DNA of 64,000 nt from Prorocentrum cordatum (GCA_963575745.1 CAUYUJ010003447.1:1064228-1128227), one strand, 5' to 3'. Positions 33,492-43,809 are shown, numbered from the stretch's first letter. The notes: a model not told the origin generated them from the sequence alone. Numbers and translations: made by a program.

Positions 33492-33770
33492 TCCATCGAC
33501 GACACTGACGAGGACGAGGTCAACAACGACGAAAGCGACGACGCCATCGCCTACGACGACGAAGAAGACGTCGAAGACAACTCCGCAGGCGCCATCGAGG
33601 ACGCCATCGACGACGACGACGACGACGCCAACGCCGCCGACGACGAAGACGACTACTACGACGACAACGACGAACAAAAACGGCGCCGACGACGCCGCCG
33701 ACGCCATCGACGACGCCGTCGACGCCGACGATGATGCCCACGACGACGCCGACAACGACGCTGGGCGCCG
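33290..33770 (+). repeat. GAC/GCC trinucleotide array in a sirtuin intron
   Basis: A gacgacgacgcc array forms most of the intron between exons 2 and 3. It gives Val-rich frames on the minus strand and Thr/Asp-rich frames on the plus strand; these are not genes. Confidence 0.85.
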
Positions 33771-34249
33771 TTGGCGCAACTGGCGACCCGCTGGATCGGC
33801 CAACACCGAATCGGTAAATTGGTCCGGATCGGAACATGCGCTGGATCGGGCCTCACTGGCACGGAGGCAAAGTCGCATCGGATCGGCCGAGCCAGGAAGC
33901 ACAACAGCGCCGCTCAAGCATCAGTTCGCATCGGCCCGTCGAGCACGACGTCGATGTCGCCGACGTCGACGACAATAACGACGACGTTCTGGCCCGTCCG
34001 CCCGCGCGACCGACTCGCCCACGACAACGTGTCCCGCACGCCCGACCGACTGACCAACGGCGAAGACGCCGACGTGTTCTGCTCAACCAGCCGACTCGAC
34101 GACTCGACGACGACAACGACGACGTCGACAGCGACGACGACGTCGACAACGTCCATGTCATCCTCGTGGCCACGTGGTCGACGACATCGTCGTCGTCGTC
34201 ATCGACGCCGACGAAGCTGGCAGCCGCTCCGCGGGGGCGCCGAGGCTGC

Positions 34250-34303
34250 CCGCCGCCCTGCTCGCGTAGTCCCCGATGCCCGCCGCAGTGCTGAGGCCTG
34301 CGC
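34250..34303 (-). CDS. Sirtuin gene, exon 2: AGLSTAAGIGDYAS, NAD-binding loop
   Basis: On the minus strand a CGCCGAG|GC acceptor opens a frame reading AGLSTAAGIGDYASRAA. With the last base of exon 1 it restores YTG-AGLSTAAGIGDYAS, the Sir2 signature G-A-G-x-S-x-x-x-G-I that binds NAD; the usual PDFRG is replaced by GDYAS, as in algal members. The exon is 54 bases: 2 leading bases, 17 codons and 1 trailing base, compatible with exon 3. The donor (GCGG|GCAGCC) is my best estimate; later in-frame sites are possible. The exon is embedded in GAC/GTC arrays on both sides. Confidence 0.86.
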
Positions 34304-34314
34304 CTCGGCGTCGG

Positions 34315-34560
34315 CGTCACGGTCGAGGTCGTCGTCGTCGACGTAGTCGTCGTCGACGTCGTCGTCGTCGTAGTCGTCGTCGTAGTCGTCGTCGTCGACG
34401 TCGTCGTCGACGACGACGTCGTCGCGACGTTGTTCGACGTCGACGTCGCCGTCGTAGTCGTCGTAGTCGTCGTTCTCCGACGTCGCCGTCGTAGTCGTAG
34501 TCGTAGTCGTCGTCGCCATCGAAATCGTCGCGACGTCGTAATAAGCGTCGTCGTGAAGTC
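34315..34560 (+). repeat. GTC trinucleotide array
   Basis: gtcgtcgtcgacg with many variants, in the intron between sirtuin exons 1 and 2. Confidence 0.85.
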
Positions 34561-34824
34561 GTCGAGGCTCGAGGATCCAATTTCGAGGATCGGGGATCGT
34601 CGATCATTGATCGGATGGGCCGAGTGCCACTAGTCAGCTTACACCACGTACACTAACACATAACTTACATCACAATTGTACAACAACTATCTTATATGTT
34701 CCATTGCACATCAACACATGGCCCGCACTCCATAAATAATCTCTGGTCGAGGGTTCACAGATCCCCCCTGATTGGATGGGCCCAAAGTTTCCACAGCCAC
34801 CCCCCAGATGGGATGGGTGGGGGA

Positions 34825-35035
34825 CGACGACGACCACGACGACGACGACGACATTAACGACGAAGACGACGACGAACGACGAAGACGACGAAGACGACGA
34901 CGACGTCGACGGCAATACCGACGCCGATGCCGACGCCGACAACGACGCGGACGCCGTCGCAAACGCCGCCAACACCGGCGCCGACGCCCACGCCGACAGA
35001 AGACGCCGACGCCCACGGAAGACGACGACGACGAA
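34825..35035 (+). repeat. GAC trinucleotide array
   Basis: gacgacgacgaagacg with gccgacgcc variants. Confidence 0.85.
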
Positions 35036-35214
35036 CCACCCCACACCCAAAAGGGGGGGCACTGGCACCTTCCGCCAAGCCGCGCCCACAGGGCCACGAC
35101 TAGGGGGGGGGAACGATCCTATTCGCGAGGCCTTCGCGAGGCTCACGGGTGCACCCGTCCAGCACGGGGGGTGGGCGCGATCCCATATGCACTTGGGGGG
35201 AAGTCCTGAATCAG

Positions 35215-35310
35215 ATATTACACCACGTAGCTTGCACCACATGGTTTTAGTAAACAGTGCTAGCTTACCACTAATTAGCACCACGTAGCTTTCACCGCAT
35301 ATTTGAGATA
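35215..35310 (+). repeat. Short-unit repeat, ttgcaccacgta type
   Basis: ttacaccacgtagcttgcaccacatgg and agcaccacgtagctttcaccgcatatt repeat a 12-14 base unit. Related copies occur at 34630-34700 and 36125-36185, and a longer array at 38085-38215. Confidence 0.6.
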
Positions 35311-36480
35311 TCCATGATGATATGATTTACTGTGTGAGGTTCACGCCAACATAAATTATCAAATGCTGATACATGTCCGCCGTCCCCCTTGTGGGGGGGG
35401 CCACCAGGTTGCGCGGGCTCGGCTGTTACGCCCCCTGCGCCACTTCCACTGCCCATTTCACGAATGAATCTGTTGTGGTGTCTCGTTCCCCTGTCGTAAT
35501 GGTTTAAGTCCGTGCAAAGGGGGGCGAACAAGAACTGTACTGACTCAGAACCGCGTCATCAGAAGTTGTGGGGGGATCTTTAGGGCACGTGAAATACGAC
35601 ATATTCGCGTCGCAGCCCAAACCAACTGTCATATTTTGGTTCGGGATCCAAGTTTGGAGGACATGCTTCGGTCCCCCGTCGTTTCATGACAATGCTGCGG
35701 TAACTTTTTGTTGTAATTGGTGATGGAAACGCGCTCCCGAAGTCTCGAGACCCCGTAAAGTGTAATAGAAGGGTGTTCCCGTGGCCGCCATCACGTAAAC
35801 AGTATTGGGATTGCGCACAACTGGCCAGGCAGCAAACAACACTTTAGACAGCGAGCCAATCGGCCTAGCTGCCAACCAGCCAGCCGAAAAGAAAGCCAGC
35901 CAACCGACCAACCCAGCGCGACCGCGCAAGCAATCTCGGGGGGGGGCGGTGGCAGAGGGCAGCGAACTTCAACCCCGAAACAATGACTGCATTTAGGGGC
36001 CTTGCTTCTCTTCGAAGGAACTGGGCCTGCGGGCCATTCTGGCTGCCGCCGTCGCCGCCTCGTCGACGCCCATCGCCTGGGCCTGGAGCCGCTCTGGCCG
36101 CCATGTGGCCGCCGTCGCCGCCCCGTCGCCGCCTCGTCATACATAGATTGCACTGCGTAGATTGTACGGCGCAGATTTCACCACAAACACACACACACAC
36201 CACACCTCATAGATGGCACCGACTTGTTATTGGCACTGTGCGCCCACGAGAACGGTTCCAGCCCGACCGACGGCAAGGACAGCATCGCTGTGGATGCTCT
36301 CGCTGTTGGCGCTGGTAGCGAACACGCGCGCGCGCCTGCGCAACGCGTATCGCCAAAATTCTTCTGCGTAAACGCGGATGCCTCGTGGACGGCGCCGTTT
36401 CGAAGCGACACGGATTGCACAGCATAATCACACGCAACGGACCGTGCGCCGATCGATGTTTTGCGAATAGTCACGCTCAC

Positions 36481-37845
36481 TCAAGCCCAGTGACCGAAGA
36501 GCCCCGCGCAAACCTGGCCGACGGCCCGGGCGATCTCGGGCGCCTCGGCGCGAGCGCCATCCGTGGTTGCCATCTCTACGGCCACGACGCCCCAAACGCC
36601 CTTGGCCAGGCGAGGCCTCGATCACCTACGACGTAGACGCCCGCCCGCCACACACGACGTAGACGCCCTCTTGGCTTTCAGGAGGTCCTTCTCCCATCGA
36701 GGGCCCTCCCGCACTGCCTCGGAGCCCTCGCCACACGCGACCGCTCCGATCTCGCCGACGATCGCACCTATCACGCTGGCATTCTGATTCGCCTCCAGCA
36801 CCCTATTATTGTTTTCGCGCCTCCTGCTGTTTTTGCCAGCCTCGCCTGGCACATCCGCCTCCGCCGCTGCCACACGCAACTCGACGACAACGCCTTCCTC
36901 GAGGCGCACCGCGGCGACGCGGGCCGCCACCCCCGCGCCCATCCTCGTGGATGCCGCCTGGTTGGCCGAGACGATCATGTGCAAGGTCTCCGCATTGACG
37001 TCAGTGGCCGACCAACAATGCTCGTCGGCGTAATCTCGCTGTCGATGCCATCGGAGGCATCGGCCCACGACGCCCACGAAGCGCGACCCGACGCAGAAGT
37101 TTCATGGGGACAGGACCACGCCGTCCACCGCCGAGCACCGCCTCGTGTCCACCTCGAGGCCTATTTGCACACACTGCTGTCTCTCGCAGCCGCCACCCAT
37201 GGAACGGGACTCGACGCAAAGGCCTACCGAGGACGAGACCACGCCGTCCTGCATGCACTGCACCACGTCGCCGTCGATCGCACTCCCCAAGGCGACCTCG
37301 CAGCCGCCGTCCACGAAACGCGACCCGACGCCGAGGTCCGCAGAGCACGAGACCACGCAGTCTTCCGCCGAGCTCTTCATATTGCCGTTGGGCCCGCAAT
37401 GCTCCTGCAGCGCGTCCCGCACGGTCTTCTGGCCGTCCGCCAACTTGGGCAACGGCGGGACCTTCGGCATCCTGCTGCCCGAGATCCCCTGCACCGCCGT
37501 GTCCACCTCGTCCGAAACGCCACCCTCCTCGAGGACCATGTCCGTCTCCGCGCCGTCGCCGTGGAGCCACGCGCATTCGAGGGCATCCACCCAGAACGCG
37601 CCCGCGAGGAGGGAAGGCCCTCGACCACCACTTCGGCCGCTTCGCACTCGAGACGCACTCGGCCGCACTCGGTGTCGTCCTCCTCGCTCGAACCGATGCG
37701 GAAACACTCCACCTGCTCCAGCCTGCGAGCCGCCAACGCCGTCGCCCTGCAGGCCGCGTCCACCTCCGCGACTGGCTCCAGCAACGCTGCCTGTCTGCCG
37801 CCGTCCAGCAGATCGGGGCCACGGCGAAGAAGGGCATGGGAGGGT
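36481..37845 (-). pseudogene. Intronless Cys-rich repeat protein, apparent processed pseudogene
   Basis: This segment of the minus strand has strong coding bias (third-position GC about 0.85-0.9) but no introns. The 5' part (about 37810-37610) reads DLLDGGRQAALLEPVAEVDA and RLEQVECFRIGSSEEDDTEC. A frame change near 37610 leads to GAFWVDALECAWLHGDGAET and KTVRDALQEHCGPNGN. Three repeats of about 38-41 residues follow: CVVSCSADLGVGSRFVDGGC, VVSSSVGLCVESRSMGGGC, and VVLSP-stop-NFCVGSRFVG. The stop in repeat 3 (TGA at 37102) lies where the other copies have a residue. The frame continues to TGA at 36622, with ETLHMIVSANQAASTRMGAG and VIGAIVGEIGAVACGEGSEA, and on to TGA at 36481. I know no family. 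It lies in the intron between sirtuin exons 1 and 2, same strand. Confidence 0.5.
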
Positions 37846-38084
37846 AAGGGAGAACGCGGTCGCAGACACCAAAAAAACGTCATCGCGCGCCATGCCTCTC
37901 CCACCCCGCCCCGCCGTGCGCCCCGAAGGAGATCCACGCGCAAACAACAGCAACAAACTGAGCCAGACACACTACGGGGCTCGCACCCCGTTTGGACCAC
38001 GCACCGCGTCCAAGCGAGGCTTGAGCAGAACTGGCTCAAGCTGAAATGGTTTGAACCAACATGGCAATGGCACATGGATTGTAC

Positions 38085-38215
38085 CAGATACGTAGGTTGC
38101 ACGGCATCTATAGAAAGGCGAATATTGCACCGCATATATTGCACCACTGGTTGAAATACACAGGTCGCATCAACTATACTGCACCGCATAGACTGCACCA
38201 CATATTCGGAACAAC
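38085..38215 (+). repeat. Short minisatellite, ttgcaccgcata unit
   Basis: Repeated 12-14 base units such as attgcaccgcatatattgcacc, gcatcaactatactgcaccgcataga and ctgcaccacatatt. Confidence 0.65.
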
Positions 38216-38379
38216 CTATATGTTTACAGAACCATATGTATATATATACACATATAAATATATAAGAACACGTAGGCTGAACCACATGACATGCTAACAC
38301 ACGATGTTGGGAGTTCACGCTTGTTAGTACTTGCAAATGTAGGCACGTCGACGTATACACGTAAACCGAAATTATGCAT

Positions 38380-38860
38380 ATGTATGTGTGTATGTTTTCA
38401 TGTATGCATCGATGTGTGTATATGACTGCATGGTGTGTGTGCGCGTGTATGTATGTATGTATGTATGTATGCATGCATGCATGCATGCATACATGCATGT
38501 ATGGATGTGTGTACTTGCGAGTTGGTCGATGTATGTGTGTATGCATGCATGCATGCATGGATGTATGCATGTGTACATGTATGTGTGAACATATGTGTGA
38601 ACCTGCATTTGTATTCATGTCTGAACGTATGTGTCTATATGCACGTGTGCATGAAACGATGAGTGTTTGTCTGCTTGTGTCTGTATGCATGTACCAATGT
38701 TGTATGTATGTGTGTATGTATGTGTGAATGGGCGTATGAATGTATGTATGCATGCACGTATGTATGTAGGCATGTATGAATGTACGCGTACCCATGTTTG
38801 TACCGCTATATTAATGTATGTTTGTGTGCATGTATGTATGTGTAGATGTCTGTGTATGTG
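38380..38860 (+). repeat. (ATGT)n / (GTAT)n tetranucleotide array, left part
   Basis: tgtatgtatgtatgcatgcatg with gtgtgt variants. It resumes at 39909-40092 and again at 40985-41045 after two inserted elements. Confidence 0.9.
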
Positions 38861-39909
38861 CGAGAGAGCGCGTTCCACGGGCGCTAGCCTTGGGAACATT
38901 CGGCGGCGCGCTTCGAACCAAGGGGTGGCCCCCCCCCAACATTCGGCGCTGGCGATGGAAACCAGGGGGACTCCCCTCCCCCCCAAACCCCCCCCACCCT
39001 CTCGAAACCCCCCTGCCCCCCTCGGCGCCGGCGCTGGCGGCCGCCAGCAGCGCCGACGGCGGGGACGCAGCGACGATGACCAGAGGCAGCCAAAGGGGGG
39101 GGTCCAACCCCCCCCCTGGCGCCAGCGCCGACGCCGGCGCTGGCGGCTGCCAGCAGCGCTGGCGCTGGCGCTGGCGACGGCGGGGACGCAGCGACGATTA
39201 CAACCACTACCACCACCACCACTACCACCACCATCACCGTCTCAACCCACCACCACCACCACCAACCCACCACACAACCACCACCACCACCACCACCACA
39301 ACTCACCATCATCACCACCACCACAAAAACCCACCACCACTACCACCACCACCACCATTATCTACCACACCACCACCACCACCGCCACAACCAGAACCAC
39401 TAACAGCGGCACAACCCACCACCACCACCACAAACCACCACACCAACAACACCACCACCGCCATCACCACCACCATCACCAGCACCACCTCCACAAACCA
39501 CCACCACCACCACCACCACAACCCACCACCACCACCACCACCACCCAACCACCACCACAACCACCACCACCACAACAAACCACCACTACCACCACCACAA
39601 CCACCACCACCGCCACCACCACCACAACCCAGCATCACCACCACCTCCGTCGTCCTCGTCGAAGCTCCCCGCCGCCGCCGCCCGCGCCCAGAAAAGGGAA
39701 TCGTCGTCCCCGCCGCCGCAGGCGCTGGCCCGAGGAGAGGGAGAGAGGAGACGTAGGGGAGGAAATGGGGGGGGGTGGTCGAACCCCCCCCTCCGGCACG
39801 GGAGAGGGGGGTGGGGTGGGGGGGGTTCGAAACCCCCCACTGCATCCAGGGGGGGGGGTCTGGTTCCAACCCCCCCCCTCCAAGCGACCACAGAACGCGC
39901 TCTTTCGTA
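38861..39909. mobile_element. 1.05-kb element with 15-bp terminal inverted repeats inside the (ATGT)n array
   Basis: The left end cgagagagcgcgttcc (38861) and right end agaacgcgctctttcg (39894-39909) are inverted copies, 15 of 16 or so matching as CGARAGAGCGCGTTCY. Both ends touch tatgtg of the surrounding tetranucleotide array, a possible 6-bp target duplication, though the array makes this ambiguous. Inside are two copies of a palindromic block (gctggcggccgccagcagcg near 39029 and gctggcggctgccagcagcg near 39140) followed by gacggcggggacgcagcgacgat. A CAC/ACC array (39210-39640) and C- or G-runs around gttcgaaacccccc complete it. No transposase frame is visible, so it would be non-autonomous. 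Confidence 0.55.
39205..39640 (+). repeat. CAC/ACC trinucleotide array
   Basis: More than 400 bases of caccaccac with aac, caa and atc variants, making Pro/Thr/His-rich shadow frames. It is internal to the element above. Confidence 0.9.
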
Positions 39910-40095
39910 TGTGTATGTGCGTATGTGTGTTTGTGTGTATGTGTGCATGTATGTGTGAATGTGTGCATGCAAGTGTATGTGTGCATGTGCGTACGTAAGT
40001 ACGACTGTATACGTGCATGTAAGTATGTGTATATGTATGTGTATGCATGGATGGGTGGATTGATGGATGGATGTGTGTGTGTGTATGAATGTATG

Positions 40096-40980
40096 TCGGA
40101 GGCTGGGGGGTGAGTCCGACGTGAAACGGAGACCCCCCCTACCGGTAAATCGATTTCGGTTTCGGGTTCGTGTCGTGCGTGCCGTGAGGTGCGGGCGAGG
40201 CAGAGCTACGTGGGCGCGCGAGAGGGAATCCTCCTGTGGCTGGGCCGCGGCCGGACCAAATGTTTCTCCTCCGGCGGCCGGTGCCGCGTGGTGTCCCGCC
40301 GGTGTCCCGCTGGTGTCCCGAAATCCTCCTGTGGCTGGGCCGCGGCCGGACCAAATGTTGCTCCTCCGGCGGCCGGTGCGGCGCGGTGTCCCGCCGGTGT
40401 CCCGCCGGAGTCCCATTGAGTGAGATCGATCGTGAGATCGATAGTGAGATCGACACTGAGATCGATGTGGTGCCCCGAGGTGTCCCGCGGTGTCCCGTTG
40501 AGTGGGATCAATAATGAGATCGATAATGAGATCGACAGGTGTCCCGTGGTGTCCCGTGGTGTCCCGTTGAGTGAGATCGATAGTGACATCGATGTGGTGC
40601 CCCGAGGTGTCCCGTGGTGTCTCGCTGAGTGAGATCAATACTGAGATCGACAGTGAGATCGACAGGTGTCCCAAGGTGTCCCGGGGTGTCTCGCTGAGTG
40701 AGATCGATAGTGAGATCGATCGTGAGATCGATAATGAGATCGATGTGGTGTCAAGAGGTGTCCCGTGTTGTCCTATGGTGTCCCGCTGAGTGAGATCGAT
40801 AGTGAGATCGATAGTGAGCCCGATAGTGAGATCGACAGGTGTCCCGCGGCGTCCCGTGGTGTCCCGTGGTGTTCCGTTGAAAGAGATCGATAGTGAGATC
40901 TAGAATGAGGTCGACAAGTGTCCCGTGGTCCCGTGGTGTCCCGTTGAGTGAGATCGATAGAGAGATCGATTGAGTCAGAT
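40096..40980 (+). mobile_element. Composite satellite element, copy 1
   Basis: The unit opens with a unique head, tgaaacggagacccccc, cgtgtcgtgcgtgc and gcgtgggcgcgcgagagg. Two copies of ctgtggctgggccgcggccggaccaaatg then follow, leading to alternating blocks of a 10-mer (ggtgtcccgt) and a 12-mer (gtgagatcgata). It closes at gatcgattgagtcagatgt. Head and tail are shared with 58570-59437, so this is one dispersed element and not simply a local array. Here it interrupts the (ATGT)n array, which resumes on its far side. Confidence 0.65.
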
Positions 40981-41478
40981 GTTGGTTACTTGCATGCATG
41001 TACGTGTGTACGTATGTACGTCTGTATGCATGTACGTCTGTGTTCACCTGGCCCAGAAAACCACGCACCCTTCCCTTCTGCTTGACGTCGACGTCCCCTC
41101 CGCTTCCCTCCTTCCCCCATCAGCCATCCCCTTCTGATCCTCGTCATCGTGCAGCCACTGCTGATGAGGCTCTTCCAGGTCGTGCAGTCAGACATCGCCC
41201 TCGCCATCGTCGTCGTCCTCCTCTCACCCCTCCGCCCCTTCCTCCCCCCCATCACCTCCATCTCTCCGTCTGGTGATTGGCATGAAGGAAACTTGTCCTG
41301 AGTGAAACGTATCCTGGACCCCCAAGGGCCTTCCCCTCGGATCAATTCTTCGTCCTGAGCGTGCTCTGGACGCCCAAAACGACGAAACACATCAGGACCC
41401 GCTTCCCCCAGGACCCGCTTCCGTCCATGGCCAGGTGATGCTGCCCCCCGCTGCCTGCTCGTGGGTGGCGGGGGGCGC

Positions 41479-41533
41479 CTGTGTACGCGACGCAGTGGCG
41501 GCTCTGCCTCATCAGGCGCGCCAGCACCTCCAC
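41479..41533 (-). CDS. Sirtuin gene, exon 1 of the recognised set: SRHCVAYTG
   Basis: On the minus strand, after a tttcctgctggcgcgctggag|GTG acceptor, the frame reads VEVLARLMRQSRHCVAYTG. This is the first helix and strand of the Sir2 fold (pattern K-x-x-x-LA-x-x-x-x-x-S-x-H-x-V-x-Y-T-G-A-G). The exon ends after the first base of a Gly codon at ACAG|GCGCCC, a GC donor, and exon 2 supplies the remaining GC followed by A-G-L-S. Joined across 7.2 kb, the NAD-binding motif is restored exactly. All codons but one or two end in G or C. The initiator Met and earlier residues must lie further upstream, towards higher coordinates. Confidence 0.86.
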
Positions 41534-41934
41534 CTCCAGCGCGCCAGCAGGAAACACCCGATCCGCGGTCGCCCCCCTCTGCACTCACCGTCCTCCTCCT
41601 TTTCCTTGCCCCACACCTCCTCGTCCAGCTTCACCACCCCGCTCTCGTATTCCTCCTCCTTCTCCTACTCCTCCCCATCCTCGCCGTCGTCATCACCATA
41701 CGCTGCTCGCTACCATGCGCTCGTCCTCAACGCCGACGCCGTCGACGCCCCTTCTCCGCGCACGGCGCTCCCCCGCCCTCGACGACTGACGCCAGGGCGC
41801 ATGTAGAGCCACGCCTTCGCGGCCAACGACGCGGGCGTGTCCAGGAACCTCGGAGCCCGCGCTGGGGCGTGTCCGGGCGGCCAGCGGGGCGGGCGGCTCG
41901 ATGCAGGGCGAATTGAGACAACGGCAGTTCAACA

Positions 41935-42711
41935 TCAGGCCCGAAACACGTCCCTGGGGTCCAAACGCAAAAACTTTCCGAGCTGCGATGTTGCCTTGTT
42001 TCGGGCCCCAGGATCCTCACGGATCGATCGGGCTCGAAAAATGCCGCAGGGAGATTGGGTCCAGGGACCAGTCGAGTTTTGCTCGTGGAGCTCAGGGTGC
42101 GCCAGGGAGTCACCCTCTCTGCGCTGGCCGCTTGTGAAGGGCGTGCTGGCCGTCGGAACTGTGCGGGGCGCGGCAGCAGCCATGCAAGAGCTGGGCGGGG
42201 TGCCGCACATGCCAAGAACCCGCGGGGGCACCGGGCAACAAGCCGCTGCCGTGTGAGCCAAGGGTGAGGAGGGAGCCGTGAGAAGTGCAGTAAGCCTGCT
42301 CGCGGTTGGGGTGAAGTGCGGACCGAGCAGGCATACGGGACAACCACCAGACAGCCTCAAAACTACCGCTGGACGACTCAGGATGCACGTGCCGACCGTG
42401 GGCGGGGTGCGGTATCTATGCGAGATATCCTCCACAAAGACAGGATCGTGCGCCCTCTCGAAATCGTGTCTCGCCCGCGCGTGCGACACGAACCGCAACC
42501 GAAACAGAACTTCTTGGTGCGGAGCTCCCCGTTTCGCTTCGACAATTTCCCAGTGCGCGGCTCCCTGCCTTACCTGGACCTCGCCCACAACATTGAACAG
42601 GTGTGATTTCGCTGTGGACTGTTCTGGGGGGGGGCCAGGGGTGTGTCGAAAGTAATGCAGGAAGAAGATCATGATGTTTGGGAAATCTAGTGACTCGGCC
42701 ATGACATCCAC
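41935..42711 (-). CDS. Hypothetical open frame, 258 codons
   Basis: This is one of the longest frames that is not low complexity. It starts MDVMAESLDFPNIMIFFLHY and contains FNVVGEVQVRQGAAHWEIVE, QEVLFRLRFVSHARARHDFE and QLGKFLRLDPRDVFRA. Third-position GC is moderate and the C-terminal half looks less protein-like. No domain is recognised. It lies upstream of sirtuin exon 1 on the same strand and could be a gene relic or a chance frame. Confidence 0.25.
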   Translation of the reverse strand: MDVMAESLDFPNIMIFFLHYFRHTPGPPPEQSTAKSHLFNVVGEVQVRQGAAHWEIVEAKRGAPHQEVLFRLRFVSHARARHDFERAHDPVFVEDISHRYRTPPTVGTCILSRPAVVLRLSGGCPVCLLGPHFTPTASRLTALLTAPSSPLAHTAAACCPVPPRVLGMCGTPPSSCMAAAAPRTVPTASTPFTSGQRREGDSLAHPELHEQNSTGPWTQSPCGIFRARSIREDPGARNKATSQLGKFLRLDPRDVFRA

Positions 42712-43384
42712 ACACCTATCGACCTGACCTCATGTTGGACGCCCTGATGTTTCGAGACGATTTACAGACGACCCCCAGATCCCCGCGAAGCCTCGACGAC
42801 TGGCTTGTCAGGCTCCGGATTAGAACCCAAACTGGCCCAACAATTGTGTTCACATAGCGCTCCCGTGGGGTACAAATTGTAACGAATCCTCCCTTTGTTG
42901 GTACGACGTTCTTCCCCTTCCACCACAAGTTGGCTCCGAAACGGGCCTTAGAGGCCTCCACGAAGTTCAAAGGGGCCCACGCGAACCCCCACGAGGCCCC
43001 ACAGGCCCCACCCAATGGGCAAAGCTGACACCCAAGCCTTCCCAAGGACGGCTGCACAACAGCCCAATACACCCTGAGACGGCACGAAAACGCCTCCAGG
43101 CAGAGCCCTAGGCCCTCCACATCGGCCCCAGAAAGCCAGTATGGGGCCACGACATAGCTCCAAGAGGCAGCCATAACCACACATGCCCCAAGAAAGCACT
43201 GGGATGGCCCCCAAAGAGACTCTCCCTTTTTATATGTCCTCTTCCTGTCTCTCGCCGCTCCCTCATGCAAGAAGCATGGCACGCTTCCTATGTTTGTTCT
43301 CTTCACCGTGGTCGTTCCGTCGTTCGCTCCACCCCCCGCGCCCCCCAGATGCCATTCCGAAATCGGAGACTGGCGGCTAAGTTC

Positions 43385-43565
43385 GGGGGAGGGCGTCGAC
43401 CTGGAATCAGCGATATCTCCGATAGATCGGCGATGGTTCCCCGACAGCGAAGCCGCACGTTCTTGGGAGGGGCATGCTATCGGGCCCTCATCGGCGATCA
43501 AGTGTCGAGTTCAGTTCGATGCACTCCCCACTGAGCCTATCCCCCCTCTAACGGTCCTCTGACTC
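43385..43565 (+). repeat. Family A dispersed repeat, copy 8
   Basis: Landmarks are gtcgacctggaatcagcgatatctccgatagatcggcgatgg, cccgacagcgaagccgcacgttcttggg, gctatcgggccctcatcggcgatc and cactgagcctatcccccctctaacggtc. Confidence 0.8.
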
Positions 43566-43809
43566 CCCTCCCCCCCTTTCTCTGACTCCCACGTCCCTTT
43601 CCCAGTCTCCCTCGTCGGTCTTCAAGAGGGCCTCAAGTTTGCACGGTCGACGAGCTGCCACAAGGACCCTGAATTAAGGAACGAGGGGGCTTTGTATGGC
43701 CACCGCGAACGTCGAGCAAAGCAGGTTCCCCGACGGCTGGCCGAGTGAAGCCCCTCCAGAGCCGAACGACTTCCTTACCTCAACGTGTTGTCTGAACGAT
43801 CCTGGGCAT

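Noticed and set aside
38005-38050. ggctcaag resembling the end of the dinoflagellate spliced leader
   Set aside because: Only 8 bases match and the preceding bases differ from the leader; it is also on the opposite strand from the genes.
39834-40674. Long Tyr/His/Cys-rich frames over the tetranucleotide and satellite arrays
   Set aside because: They follow repeat periods (HTYIHTY, TPRDTTGH, DLTIDLT) and are not conserved genes.
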